This document shows, one piece after another, positions 47,367 to 57,446 of a stretch of DNA of 64,000 nt (the first letter of the stretch is position 1; each line of letters begins with the position of its first letter). Origin of the DNA: Sorghum bicolor (lineage: Eukaryota > Streptophyta > Magnoliopsida > Poales > Poaceae); the NCBI RefSeq assembly GCF_000003195.3, contig NC_012877.2, positions 15,803,344 through 15,867,343 of the forward strand, written 5' to 3'. The notes under the pieces were generated by a model. That model was given only the letters and a program-made list of their open reading frames with translations. It did no database searches and was not told where the DNA came from. Made by a program: the position numbers and the translations under genes.

Positions 47367-47998
47367 AAACACTACAATTCATAATATACTAGAATAATAT
47401 ACTAAAAAGTTTTTTAAGCCAAGTAATACACTAGAATAATATACTAAAAAATAATACTAGAATAATAATAAAAACAATAATATATACAAAACACTACAAT
47501 TCATAATATAGTAGAATAATATTTTAAAAAGTCTTAAGCCAAGTAATATACTAGAATAATGTACTAAAAATAATACTAGAATAATAGTAAAAAACAATAA
47601 TATATACAAAACACTACAACTCATAATATACTAGAATAATATACTAAAAAATCTTTTATGCCAAGTAATACACTAGAATAATATACTAAAAAATAATATA
47701 AAAAATAATACTAGAATAATAGTACAAACAATAATATATACAAAACACTACAATTCATAATATAGTAGAATAATATACTAAAAAGTCTTAAGCCAAGTAA
47801 TATACTAGAATAATATACTTAAAAAATAATATAAAAAATAATACTAAAATAATAGTAAAAAAACAATAATACATACAAAACACTATAATTCATAATATAC
47901 TAGAATAATATACTAAAAAGTGTTTTAAGCCAAATAATATACTAGAATAATATATTAAAAAAATAATACTACAAATCAAAACACTACAATTGATAATA
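47367..47998. repeat. AT-rich tandem repeat, about five to six units of 100-135 bp
   Basis: AAACACTACAATTCATAATATA recurs with starts at 47367, 47488, 47608, 47743, 47878 and 47978. Each unit contains several ACTAGAATAATATACTAAAAA sub-repeats. Non-coding, inside the CACTA element. Confidence 0.9.
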
Positions 47999-48189
47999 TA
48001 CATGTGTATATATATATATATCTCTATATATACATACACATATATATAATATATATATATACATATATATATATACACATATATATATATAATATACATA
48101 TATACATATATATATATATATAATATACATATATACATATATATATATATATAATATACATATATATACATATATATACATACACACAC

Positions 48190-48236
<47 letters not shown>
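47999..48236. repeat. (TA)n/(CA)n microsatellite
   Basis: Alternating TATATA and ACATATA runs. Long Tyr/Ile-rich frames here are artefacts of the repeat. Confidence 0.95.
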
Positions 48237-48238
<2 letters not shown>

Positions 48239-48565
48239 CAGTGTGGTCTAGTGTATATAAATATAATAACATTCATTTATTTTTTTAGTATACTTAATTA
48301 ATCAATATATATGTGGAGAGATGCATGGCGCTAGCTGTGGAGGAAGTTCTCGATCTGTACATAGCACACGGAGGAGATCGATGACGGTGGCCGGCTGGTG
48401 GTGTTCCCTCTGGCGGCGGCGCTCGTGGAGGGCCGCGGCGGCGCCGGAAGGACGCGGCGGCGCTGGGAGTTGAAACGGTGCGACGGCGGTGAAGACGACG
48501 AACGGCGCGGCGCTGGAGACGAAGAAGATGAACTGCTCAGATCTAAGACGTCCATGACTTATATA

Positions 48566-48792
48566 GGGGTAGACCATTTAGCACCGATCCGTGGCTGGAA
48601 CCGGTGCTAAAGGGTCTTTAACACCGGCTGGTAACACGATCCGGTGTTAAAGGGTGATCCTTTAACACCAAGGGACCCTTTAGCATCGGTTCCAGCCACG
48701 GACCGGTGCTGAAGGGTCCATGCGCGGGCTCGGGCGGGGTCATGAAATTTTCAGGACCCTTTAGCATCGGTTCCCACTATGGACCGGTGCTA
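48566..48792. repeat. CACTA subterminal repeats, right side
   Basis: At least six TTTAGCACCGG/CCGGTGCTAAAG-type motifs in inverted pairs (for example around 48575-48615, 48680-48715 and 48755-48795), matching the type at 37690-37810. Confidence 0.85.
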
Positions 48793-49718
48793 AAAGCCCT
48801 GTTTTTTAGTTTAGGGTTTTTAAAGTGTTTATATATATAGTTTATATTATAAATTATATAGTAAATTAAATATTTTGCATAATATTTTTTAAACAGTGAC
48901 ATATATTGTAATTTTTTAATGTACACATAAAAATCTTTAACCTTAAATATCTTACTGTATTTTTATAATTTACAATAATTTTGTAAGAAATGTTTAGTAT
49001 TTTGTTAATGGAAAAATATATTATTCCAATAAATTTATAAAAACTATATCCAATCAACTGGAAATCTATTTTGACATCATATTGACGTTAAACTTTTTAT
49101 TTTTGTAATTTATTACTCGGAATGCTAGTAGGGTATAGTTTTCGTCAAATAAAAAATCTATTTATCATATAAAAATATATATCTTGATGAACACACCCTT
49201 TGACCGAACCCTAGATGGTCCCAAATAGAAAAGTCATGAATACAAAGTTTGTTACACTCATCAAGTTCTACATTTTGTCTTATGGTCTACTTTTCATTTG
49301 GAAAAGTTTGAACCACTGAATTTTGAAATTTTTAGAGAATTCATAGCCACGCAGCGGTTTCGGAACCCTAGATGGTCTAGAATGGAAAAGTCATGAATAC
49401 CAATATTGTTCCACTCATCAATATCTACATTTAATATATAGACCATTTTTGTATTTGACAAAATTTTGGGAAGGTGTAGCTGAAAATCCACAATTGACAC
49501 ATATTGTTTCATATAGTTTGTGTGAGATTCAAAATTTGGTGGGTATTGTTAACTTAAACTTTCTCAAATGAAAAAATTGTGTATATAAAAAGTTTAGATC
49601 TTGATGATATCTAACAACTTGGTATTCAAAATTTTTTTATTTTAAGTAATTTAGTTTGTCATTTGACCATGTTTGACCAAAACCCGTCTTGGATTTTAAA
49701 GAAATGTGCTTAGGATTG
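48793..49718. repeat. CACTA-associated non-coding sequence with internal duplication
   Basis: AT-rich, no gene. A segment of about 80 bp starting GAACCCTAGATGGTC occurs at 49206 and again at 49363 (157 bp apart) with moderate divergence. The Tat element begins at 49719. Confidence 0.5.
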
Positions 49719-50718
49719 TGTCGGCGTCTAGACTCGTCGTCTAGACACAAACAAGTGATGATTCTGCGTATCTACCTAAACCCGGATGGTGATGCAAGTG
49801 GAACACAGAGAATTTATACTAGTTCGGGCTAAGGATGCCCTACGTCCAGTGTGAGATCGGGGGTCTATATTGCCTTGCACCCAAGAGTGCTTGTAGTAGG
49901 GGTATACAAGCGGGTTGCGAGAGAGGGCTAAGTCCCAAGTCTCGACTTTGTGTGGTGGACAGAGCGTTACTCGCTACTCTGGTGTGTGAGTGAACTTGCT
50001 TGGAGTTCTAGTGTTGTGTGCGTGGTGAGTCTGCTATGGATGTGAGCCCTGGCTCCCCTTTTATAGTCTTAAGGGGACACAAGGTTTTTACATGTGTTGA
50101 CCGGTGATCTTCCTCTTGTTCGACGACAAAGCTATAGTCTCGACCCTGTAGAAGCTTGTCCATCCCATCCTTGAGGCATGGCTGACAGTATGGTTGCTCT
50201 TGTGGAGGGTCGCCGAGCCCTTTTGAGGTCGTGGGGGTCGGATCGGTGACACTGCAGCTTGTCCTGTAATAGTAGGAGAAGACAGCCAATAGTGACACTG
50301 GTTAATCTCTTCTATACCTCTTTTACTATGGGGCGGTACACCACAGTGAAAGAGGTAAGGCTGCATAGTGAAAGAGGTAAGGCTGCATAGTGAAAGAGAT
50401 AAGGCTACAATGACCGGGGTGGTTGGAATAGTCGCTGCCATGCCCTGCCGCGGTATGGGGATCACAGCGTCCGTCATATCGAGGGTACGACCACCGTGCG
50501 TTGGAAGCCTGGCTCCAAGATGGGGGCTCGGGCGAGGCGGTGTCTGCGCCCGAGCCCAAGAGGGGTCGGGCGAGACGGAACTTACGCCCGAGGCAAAGGG
50601 GTCGGGCGAGGCGGAACCCGTGCCCGAGCCCTGGCGATTTTGGGTGTTCTACTTTTATTCCCCTTTTTTGTATTTTTTATTTCTTTCATTTGGGTATCCC
50701 TTTTTATGGTACCCAAGA
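49719..50718 (-). repeat. 3' LTR of the Tat-lineage gypsy element (1.0 kb)
   Basis: The LTR opens TGTCGGCG on the + strand and ends just before the polypurine tract complement GTAGCCCCCGAGCC. The end reads ACCCAAGA where related elements have ACCCGACA, so the terminal CA has mutated. Repeats of GGGTCGGGCGAGAC type (50520-50630) are typical of this LTR family in grasses. The partner LTR lies right of the window. Confidence 0.7.
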
Positions 50719-50732
50719 GTAGCCCCCGAGCC
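50719..50732 (-). other. Polypurine tract of the Tat element
   Basis: Minus strand GGCTCGGGGGCTAC directly before the LTR, the usual tract of this family. A near copy occurs at 50846-50858. Confidence 0.75.
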
Positions 50733-51807
50733 TTTGGAGGGGTGAAGGCTCCCCTTCAGAGTCTCTCTTTTAAGGGACAATTTTGGTTGCTTTGGAGCTA
50801 CTTTCTTCCTTCAGAGGGTGCGCGCGAGCGCACCCACCGGGTGTAGCCCCCGAGCCTTTTGGAGGAATAGTGTTATTCCTTCAAAGGCTTTTACCCCTGA
50901 GTGTTGTAGTCGGGAGTATTTGAGGGATAGGTTGCGTGTTCTCTGCACGTAGTGCCTGTTCCCCTTATGCGAGGAAGCCCTCGAGCCCTTTCCCCATAAG
51001 GGTCGATCGGGTTCTTTCTCGTCTTGTAGTTACGTCCCTCATTCATCCTTTCATTCGGAGGAGGGGTGGGTGGCATCGTACTACCCTCGATGGGCGAGTA
51101 TCGACGTTCCCCGAGAGCTGCAAGTGGGTAAATCCAAGTGGATGTCCGAGTCCCATTCGATAGGGGTCGGCTGGTGGCATTATGGGCACATCTCGAAATA
51201 CCCGAGGGCAGTCACGGTGGATGTCGGAACCGTTCGATAGATTCTGAGGGCTCGATGCCTCCCTCGATGGGATCCCACTCGCGTGACACCCGCGTGGGCC
51301 TTGGATACAACTGGCAAAGGTGCTCATCCTCAGTCATCCCTTGCTCGGTCATCCTGAGGCGATTGTTCGAACACACTTAGTGGGTCAGTCTCGCAATCTC
51401 TAGAACGTAGGCATCAATGGCCTGAGGATTCTTACCTCGGGAGGATTCAGATTGATTGTAGTGGCGGGGTCAGGCGGGACGGAAACCGCGCCCGAAAGCA
51501 ACCGCCCTGCATCTCGGCTTGGGCGCAGCAGGGGGTCGGGCGCCGCTTGCCCTGGAAGGAACCGCCCTGACATAACTTTTCAGGGCGCCCCTTTTGAGGC
51601 AACTTGCGTGGGGAGTCGGAACAGCCGTGCCGTAGTGCCTAGGCCGGATGTGACGCCTCACCTGCGAAATTAATGTGTGCGTGCAGTGGGCGTGGGAATC
51701 AGGAGAGTTGGGCGCTTCGAGTTTTTCACCTGATCAGGGAGCGGGCGACGGTTGCTCTTTTCCCCGTTGATCTTCTGCGCGGGAGGTGTGGCCGCGGCGC
51801 GCTCCTT
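50733..51807. repeat. Tat element region between LTR and antisense ORF
   Basis: GC-rich, non-coding. It repeats short GTCGGGCG, CGAGCCTTT and ACCGCCCTG motifs. Probably the upstream region of the antisense gene. Confidence 0.6.
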
Positions 51808-51815
51808 CTATAAAA
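51808..51815 (+). promoter_or_regulatory. TATA box of the antisense ORF
   Basis: TATAAAAG in the context CTTCTATAAAAGCAG, 122 bases before the ATG at 51937. It is on the strand opposite to gag-pol, so it would drive the extra ORF independently of the LTR. Confidence 0.6.
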
Positions 51816-51936
51816 GCAGTCGCGGGGGTCCTCTACCCCTTTTACCTGTCTTTGCCCCCAAAACGCTCCTGCCTCCTAATTCCTTTGCCGCCGCCTTCTC
51901 GATACCCTCCACAAGCGTCCTCCTTCGCCCGCGGCC

Positions 51937-54900
51937 ATGGCCGGCGACGATGCGTGGCCTCCCTGCAATGTGACAAGGTCCGCGCTGGAGGCGCGTGTGA
52001 AGGGCGGACTTCTCCATCCTATCACGGATGAGGGGTCGCCGAAGTGGATTGTTCCCCCGGTGAGTGACAGGGAGCCAAACCCGCCTCCGGGCTATGTGGT
52101 TTGCTTCCTGTCATTCCTGGAGCGGGGGTTCGGAACACCCGCCGGTCGACTCATCCGGGCCATTCTGCACTACTACGGGGTGGAGCTGCATAACCTCAAC
52201 CCCAATTCAGTGATGCAGGCGGCTATCTTCGCCACAGTGTGCGAGGGGTTCCTGGGGGTCCCTGCCCACTGGAACCTCTGGCTCCACCTCTTCAAGGCAG
52301 ATATGTCCTCCCACAACGAGGGAGGGGAGAAGAAACCCCTGCAGGCTGGCGGTTGCACGTTGCAGCTCCACCAGTCGTGCTCCCACCTGTACATCCGGAG
52401 TAATATGCCAACGTCCAACCGGGGGTGGCAGAACGGGTGGTTCTACCTCCGGAACGACGGTGGGCTGCTCCCAGAGTACACCGGCAATATGGTGGTCGAG
52501 TGCCCCGAGAAGTGGGGGTGGGGCGCCCCTACGGAGGAGCAGAAGAGGCTCGGTCCCCTTCTTGCGGGGCTCGAGAACCTTCGTCAAGCTAGGGTTACTG
52601 CGGCCACAGTGGCGACGGCTTTCCACAAGCGGAGCCTGCTATCGCTGGCGCAGCAGCGGGCGTTCATGTGGGAGATGACCCAGGAGGTCCCCTGGGTCGG
52701 GACGCGGATGCTGGAGGAGCCAGTGTCAGCGACGGACATAACCACCCGGGTCTTGAGGGGCCACGCACCCGGATCTGAAGGATTCCTGGTTGGATCCAAT
52801 GCGCCCCGAGAAGGGCTACATTTCTCTGGTAAGACACTGCTTTTGATTTTGTGTCCGTTTCCCTTCTTCCTTGCCTTAGCCTCGATCGCCGCTTGTTTGT
52901 AGGGAATGGGGATCGTCAAGGACTCCCTGCCCCTAGTCTCGGAGGACAAGGAGCTCCGGGCCAAGAATCAGGCCCAGAACGAGGAGCAGAAGAAGGCCAA
53001 GGAGGCGAAGAAGGCGAAGAGCGCAAGGAAGGCGCAGCACTGTGAGACCGCCGACAAGAACCGCCGCGAGGTTGAGAAGGCGGGGCTCCCCGCGCCCGAG
53101 TCTCCCGAGACTTCGGTCTCGGATGTAGAGGGCGGGGGAGATACACACGGGCTCAACAAGCTGGCGAACGAGGAGGACGAAGATGAAGTGATCCCCCCTG
53201 TCGGCGAGGGGATCAAGGCCCCAGAGGGGTCGAAGACCCGAGGGGGTCGGAGGCCCCTGAGGGGTCTCAAGCACTGGGGGGTGAGAGAATCACCCCCTAT
53301 ATCATTGTGGACGATGAAGAGGGTGGCGCCCCACGAGAAGGCTCTGTTCCCCCGGGTCCCCAAGAGGGGGAAAGGGCGCCGGTCGGTGGGTCCGAGATGC
53401 CCCCACAGCCGGTGGCGCCGGAGGGCCCAACTGAGCCCCGCCCATTGGCAGGGGCGGAGGTGGAAGGCTCGGCACAGGTGCCGCAGGTCGTGGCCACCGT
53501 TGGAGCCCCCGTGCCAACTGCTGGGGAGACGGGGATCCGCCCGATGACCCTCGGCACTCCGGGAGGCGCCCAGGGAGCTCCGAGCTCTCAGAAGAGTGCC
53601 GCCCCCCGAGCAAGGTATGTGCTAGCTTTTTTATCTTTCTTTTGATTTTTTGTTTTTCTCTTTCTTCTAACTGGCGTTATCTCCTCTTCAGCCGGAAGCA
53701 CAAGGTGGCTTCAGTGGGGCTCGCACCCTTGAAGGCCGTGAAGAGGGGGCTCAATCGACCCCTAGGTCAGCGAGGCCCAGGTCGCCGCCCCCCTTGAGCC
53801 GCGAAGAGGGCGAGCTTTCCCACGAGGAAGGGGGGTAAGAGACGAGGTGGAAGACGCCAGATCCCCCGGCGAAGGAGGCAGGGACGCCGTGGCCCCAAGA
53901 GCCAGAGGGGACAGTCCTAGCCCTCGTAGCTATTCCCCCTTTGGGGGACGCTTGCCAAGAGGGTCAGGGTCGGCCCGGACAGGCCGAGGAGGGCCGGGCC
54001 GAGGTGGCGCTGAGCGTGGTGCCTCCCGAAAGGTCTCACGGGAAGGGGCCGGCCCGATCCGAGGCCTCCGCAAGGGAGGGAGGAGGGAGCATGGCCTGGG
54101 GCCAGAGTCCCATGATCTGGCCCAACCGGTCAGAGGCCTATCTCTAGCGGGGCCTTGAGGAATGCGGGCGCGCCAGCGTCGAGGCGATTAACCGGGCTTC
54201 CGAGCTCATGAGTCGAGACATGTTTAAGTTCACCCAGGTAAGGTCTCTGTCCCTTTTGGTGAAGTGCTATTTTATGTCTTTGGACTGATTCCTCACATAA
54301 CACCTAATTTTGTAGGCGCTCCAAGCCGCATCCTTGGAGAAATCGACGTTCCTCCGTTGGGAGCGAGACGCTTGGGCGGCCTGCGACGACGAGAGGGCTG
54401 CGCGAGAGGCGGCCGAGGGGGAGCTCGCGAAGGAGTGCGAGGTTTCTGCCGAGCTTCGGCAGAAGTGCTCGGCTCTTGTGACTGAGGCTCAGGAAGCCTA
54501 GGAAAGGGTCGCTCCCTTAGAAAAAAGGGTTAGCGACCTCACCCTAGAGTCCGAAGAGCAGAGGGCCGCCGTCGAGAGGTACAGGGGCGAGGTCACTTGG
54601 TTGGAAGCTTTGCTCGCCGAGAAAGACCTCGTCCTTAGCCAAGCTCAGGCGAACCTCTCTGCGACTCAGGGCGAGGTGGCCCACTAGCATTGGAGCTCAG
54701 CGGAGAATGGGAAGCGGGCCGAGGGTAAGAACTGAGTCGTTTACCTTACCTCTTTAGTATTTGGATTTACTTTTCTGACTTTTGTCTTTTTGTTCTGTTT
54801 TTCAACAGAGCTGGAGAAGAAGGTGGCTGAGGCAGCCTCTGCCGCCGTCGCCCTGCAGAAGTCCCTTGACGACGAGGTAGCGGACCACTCGGCTTTGGAG

Positions 54901-55254
54901 GCCGTGGTCGCCTCGGCATGTGAGGGGCTCAGGGTATCGAGGAGCGCATCGGGGTCGTCGCTGCAAAGCCATATCGAGGCAATGTACTCCACGGCCGGGG
55001 AGAGGGTGAGTGAGGCGCTCCACGCCGGGGTGAAGAAAGCCCTAGCGGTGGTGACCTCTCACTACGTCGGCATCGATTTGCCGGCGGTTTGTGAGAGCTA
55101 TGTCCTCCCTGACGACGAGGCGGAGGCCCAGGAGGAGCTGCAGAAGCTTGGTGATGCCGCGGACGCCCCGGGGGATGCTCTGGCCGCCTTCTTCGACGCT
55201 GAAGTGGAGCTTCCTCCCCTCGGCGCGCAGAGGCCTGGAGGATTAGGGCAGTAA
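51937..55254 (+). pseudogene. Tat-element antisense ORF (putative gypsy-type transposon protein, PF04195-like)
   Basis: A spliced gene on the strand opposite to gag-pol, between pol and the 3' LTR. Exon 1 (51937-52828) starts MAGDDAWPP and contains CFLSFLERGFGTPAGRLI and FKADM, then a Trp/Asn-rich stretch (NRGWQNGWFYLRND), the pattern of Transposase_28. A frameshift near 52755 moves the frame to KDSWLDPMRPEKGYISL. Donor GT lies at 52829 and acceptor AG at 52901-52902. Exon 2 has a Lys/Glu coiled coil (MGIVKDSLP...). Further exons (about 54318-54720, with stops near 54499 and 54686; about 54809-55254) are coiled coil rich in Ala, Glu and Leu, ending PPLGAQRPGGLGQ. The function is unknown in this family. 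The copy is broken. Confidence 0.75.
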
Positions 55255-55835
55255 GGCCCTTATAGTTAGCTATGTTTTGTTTGTGAACATCAAAGGCCGA
55301 TGGGCCTTGTTTTCTATGAAACTTTGATGTTGAATATGGATGTTTATATGATTGTTCCTTTTCAGATTTCCTTTATGTCTTTTTGTCATCTCTTTCCTGT
55401 GCTGACCCGACCTCGGCAGTGCGGGGTCGGGTGAGCCTCTTAGGGTCTGCATTAGTCAGAGCGTCCCAAGCCTAAGTCTTTTTCTCTTCCTTAATAATTT
55501 AGAAGTCTAGATCCGTCTCCCGATCCTAGGGGGTGAGTGGAGGTCGTCCTAGCCCTCGGGCTCACGCCTTCTTAAGATTTAGGGGATGGATCCACAGACT
55601 TAAAATTTTTTTAGGAAATGAAAGAAAGGCCTTGGGTCGGGGTGCTTTAACTTGCGCAAAAAAAGGAAAGAAGATTCGTAGTTGCCACAGGGGGTTCCCC
55701 CCGTGTAGCCCCCGAGGGAGGCTCGGACTCTGCAAGACAGAGCCGAGGCTTACTCTTTTTTAAGAAAACAACCATGCGATTCGAATTTCCATTTTATTCT
55801 TTTGCGGTAATGAACAGTTGGATATCTTTACAAAA
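55255..55835. repeat. Spacer between antisense ORF and pol
   Basis: The two genes converge here. A GTGTAGCCCCCGAG motif similar to the polypurine tract lies near 55703. No other gene. Confidence 0.6.
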
Positions 55836-57117
55836 TTCTAAGGGTAGAAGCGACGTAGCTGTTCTATGTTCCACACGTTTTTAAAGACCTCTCCTGCTTC
55901 GTTGGCGAGCTTGTATGTGCCGGGTCGGAGGACTTCGGCGATGACGAAGGGTCCTTCCTAGAGAGGCGTGAACTTGTGACGACCCTTGTTGCTTTGCCTG
56001 TGCCTCAGCACCAAGTCATCGACTTGAAAGGCTCGGCCTCAGATACGTCGAGCGTGGTAACGTCGGAGGGCCTGCGGGTACTTGGCGGAGTGTAGGAGGG
56101 CTACATCTCTGGCTTCATCCAGCTGGTCTAGCGCGTCTTCTCGGAATGTCCTACAGCTATTTTTGTCATAGGCTTGTACCCTCGGAGACCCATACTCTAG
56201 GTCTGTGGGAAGGACAGCTTCCAACCCATAAACCATGAAGAACGGGGTGAAGCCGGTGGCTCGGCTTCGGGAAGTCCTTAGACTCTAGATGACGGCCGGT
56301 AACTCTTTGAGCCATTTTTTCTGAACTTGTCCAACCGATTGAACATCCTGGGCTTCAGGCCTTGGAGGATCATGCCTTTGGCACGTTCTACTTGGCCATT
56401 GGTCTTCGAATGAGCCACTGCTGCCCAGTCCACACGTATGTGGTGCCTGTCGTAGAACTCCAGGAATTTTCGTCCGGTGAACTGTGTGTCGTTGTCAGTG
56501 ATTATGGAGTTGGGCACTCCAAATCGATGGATGAAATCCGTAAAAAACAACACCGCTTATTTGGCCTTGATCCTTGTGATGGGTCGGACCTCAATCCACT
56601 TGGAGAATTTGTCGATTGCGACAAGTAAGTGGGTGAAGCCACCAGGCGCCTTTTGTAGAGGCCCGACTAGATCGAGGCCCCAGACAGCAAAGGGCCAAGT
56701 GATGGGGATCGTTTGCAGAGCCTGAGCAGGGAGGTGAATCTGCCGAGCATAGAACTGGCATCCCTCACAGGCCCGCACAATCTGTGTGGCATCGGCCACA
56801 GCAGTGGGCCAGTAGAAGCCTTATCGGAAGGCGTTCCCTACCAGCGTCTGTGGTGTAGCGTGGTGGCCACAAGCCCCCGAGTGTATGTTCTTTAGGAGCT
56901 TGATTCCTTCCTGACGGGTGATGCAGCGCATAAGAACGCCCGAGGGGCTGCGCTTGTACATCTCTCCATCGAGAAGTAAGAAAGTCTTGGCGCGACGAGC
57001 TACACGTCGTGCCTCAGCTTGGTCTGAAGGTAGAGTGCCGTCGACAAGGCGTTGCAGTTGTGGGTAGCGCCAGTCCGGAAAGTCGTCGGGTGCAGGGGGC
57101 TCGGGCTCAATGTCCAT
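55836..57117 (-). pseudogene. Tat pol: integrase domain
   Basis: The minus-strand integrase inserts element DNA into chromosomes. The zinc-binding end shows NIHSGACGHH and CEGCQFYARQ (HHCC type). The core has WGLDLVGP, ITDNDTQF and TNGQVERA, carrying the D, D and E residues. The C-terminal part ends with an RPGTYKLANEAGEVFKNVW stretch at about 55860-55930. Several stops and frame changes break it (for example after TRIKAK at 56557, and frame changes near 56280). The integrase is therefore a relic. Confidence 0.85.
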
Positions 57118-57446
57118 GGCCTCCGGCTCATGAGCTGTGGTGGCCTCGGGATCGAGACCCGAGCCGCCTGGGGTGGATCTGAGCCCTCATCGTCTTTGTA
57201 GTCGATGGAAGGCTTGTAGAGGTCGCTAACGAAGACATCCGGAGGGACCGTGGTCCGCTCGGATGCCATTTTGGCAAGCGCATCGGCGGCCTCATTGTAT
57301 TTTCTTAACATGTGGTTAAGCTCGAGGCCGTCGAATTTCTCCTCCAAGCGTGGGACTGCTTTGCAATATGCGTCCATCTTGGGATCGTGGCAGCTGGACT
57401 CTTTCATGACTTGGTCGATGATGAGCCTGGAGTCGCCTCGGATGTC
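57118..57446 (-). pseudogene. Tat pol: end of RNase H
   Basis: Encodes the GDSRLIIDQV motif, with the third acidic residue of RNase H, followed by HMLRKYNEAADALAKMAS. It is separated from the rest of the domain by the solo LTR. Confidence 0.8.

Larger units (their letters stand above)
37664..49718 (-). mobile_element. CACTA (En/Spm-like) transposon with nested insertion
   Basis: It is defined by subterminal AGCACCGGT/ACCGGTGCT-type repeats at both sides (37690-37810 and 48566-48792) and by minus-strand code for a Transposase_24-like protein and a Ulp1-type protease between them. The nested copia element occupies 41745-46800. I did not find clean CACTA termini or a 3-bp duplication. Sequence from 48793 to 49718 may be part of it, and the gypsy element at 49719 cuts the right side. 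No TNP2-type transposase is visible, so this copy could not move alone. Confidence 0.7.

Noticed and set aside
47367..47998. Regularly spaced repeats that might suggest a CRISPR array
   Set aside because: Units are 100-135 bp, AT-rich, and the spacers are themselves repeats; the organism is a plant.
47890..48272. Long Tyr/Ile-rich open frames
   Set aside because: They arise from the (TA)n/(CA)n repeat, in several frames at once.
48553..48570. CTATATAAG as a TATA box for the CACTA gene starting at the ATG at 48555
   Set aside because: It lies only a few bases before the ATG, too close to serve as its TATA box; the real start may be further in.
53302..53613. Minus-strand Pro/Gly-rich frames over the Tat antisense ORF
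   Set aside because: They mirror the GC-rich coding exon on the + strand and carry no motif.
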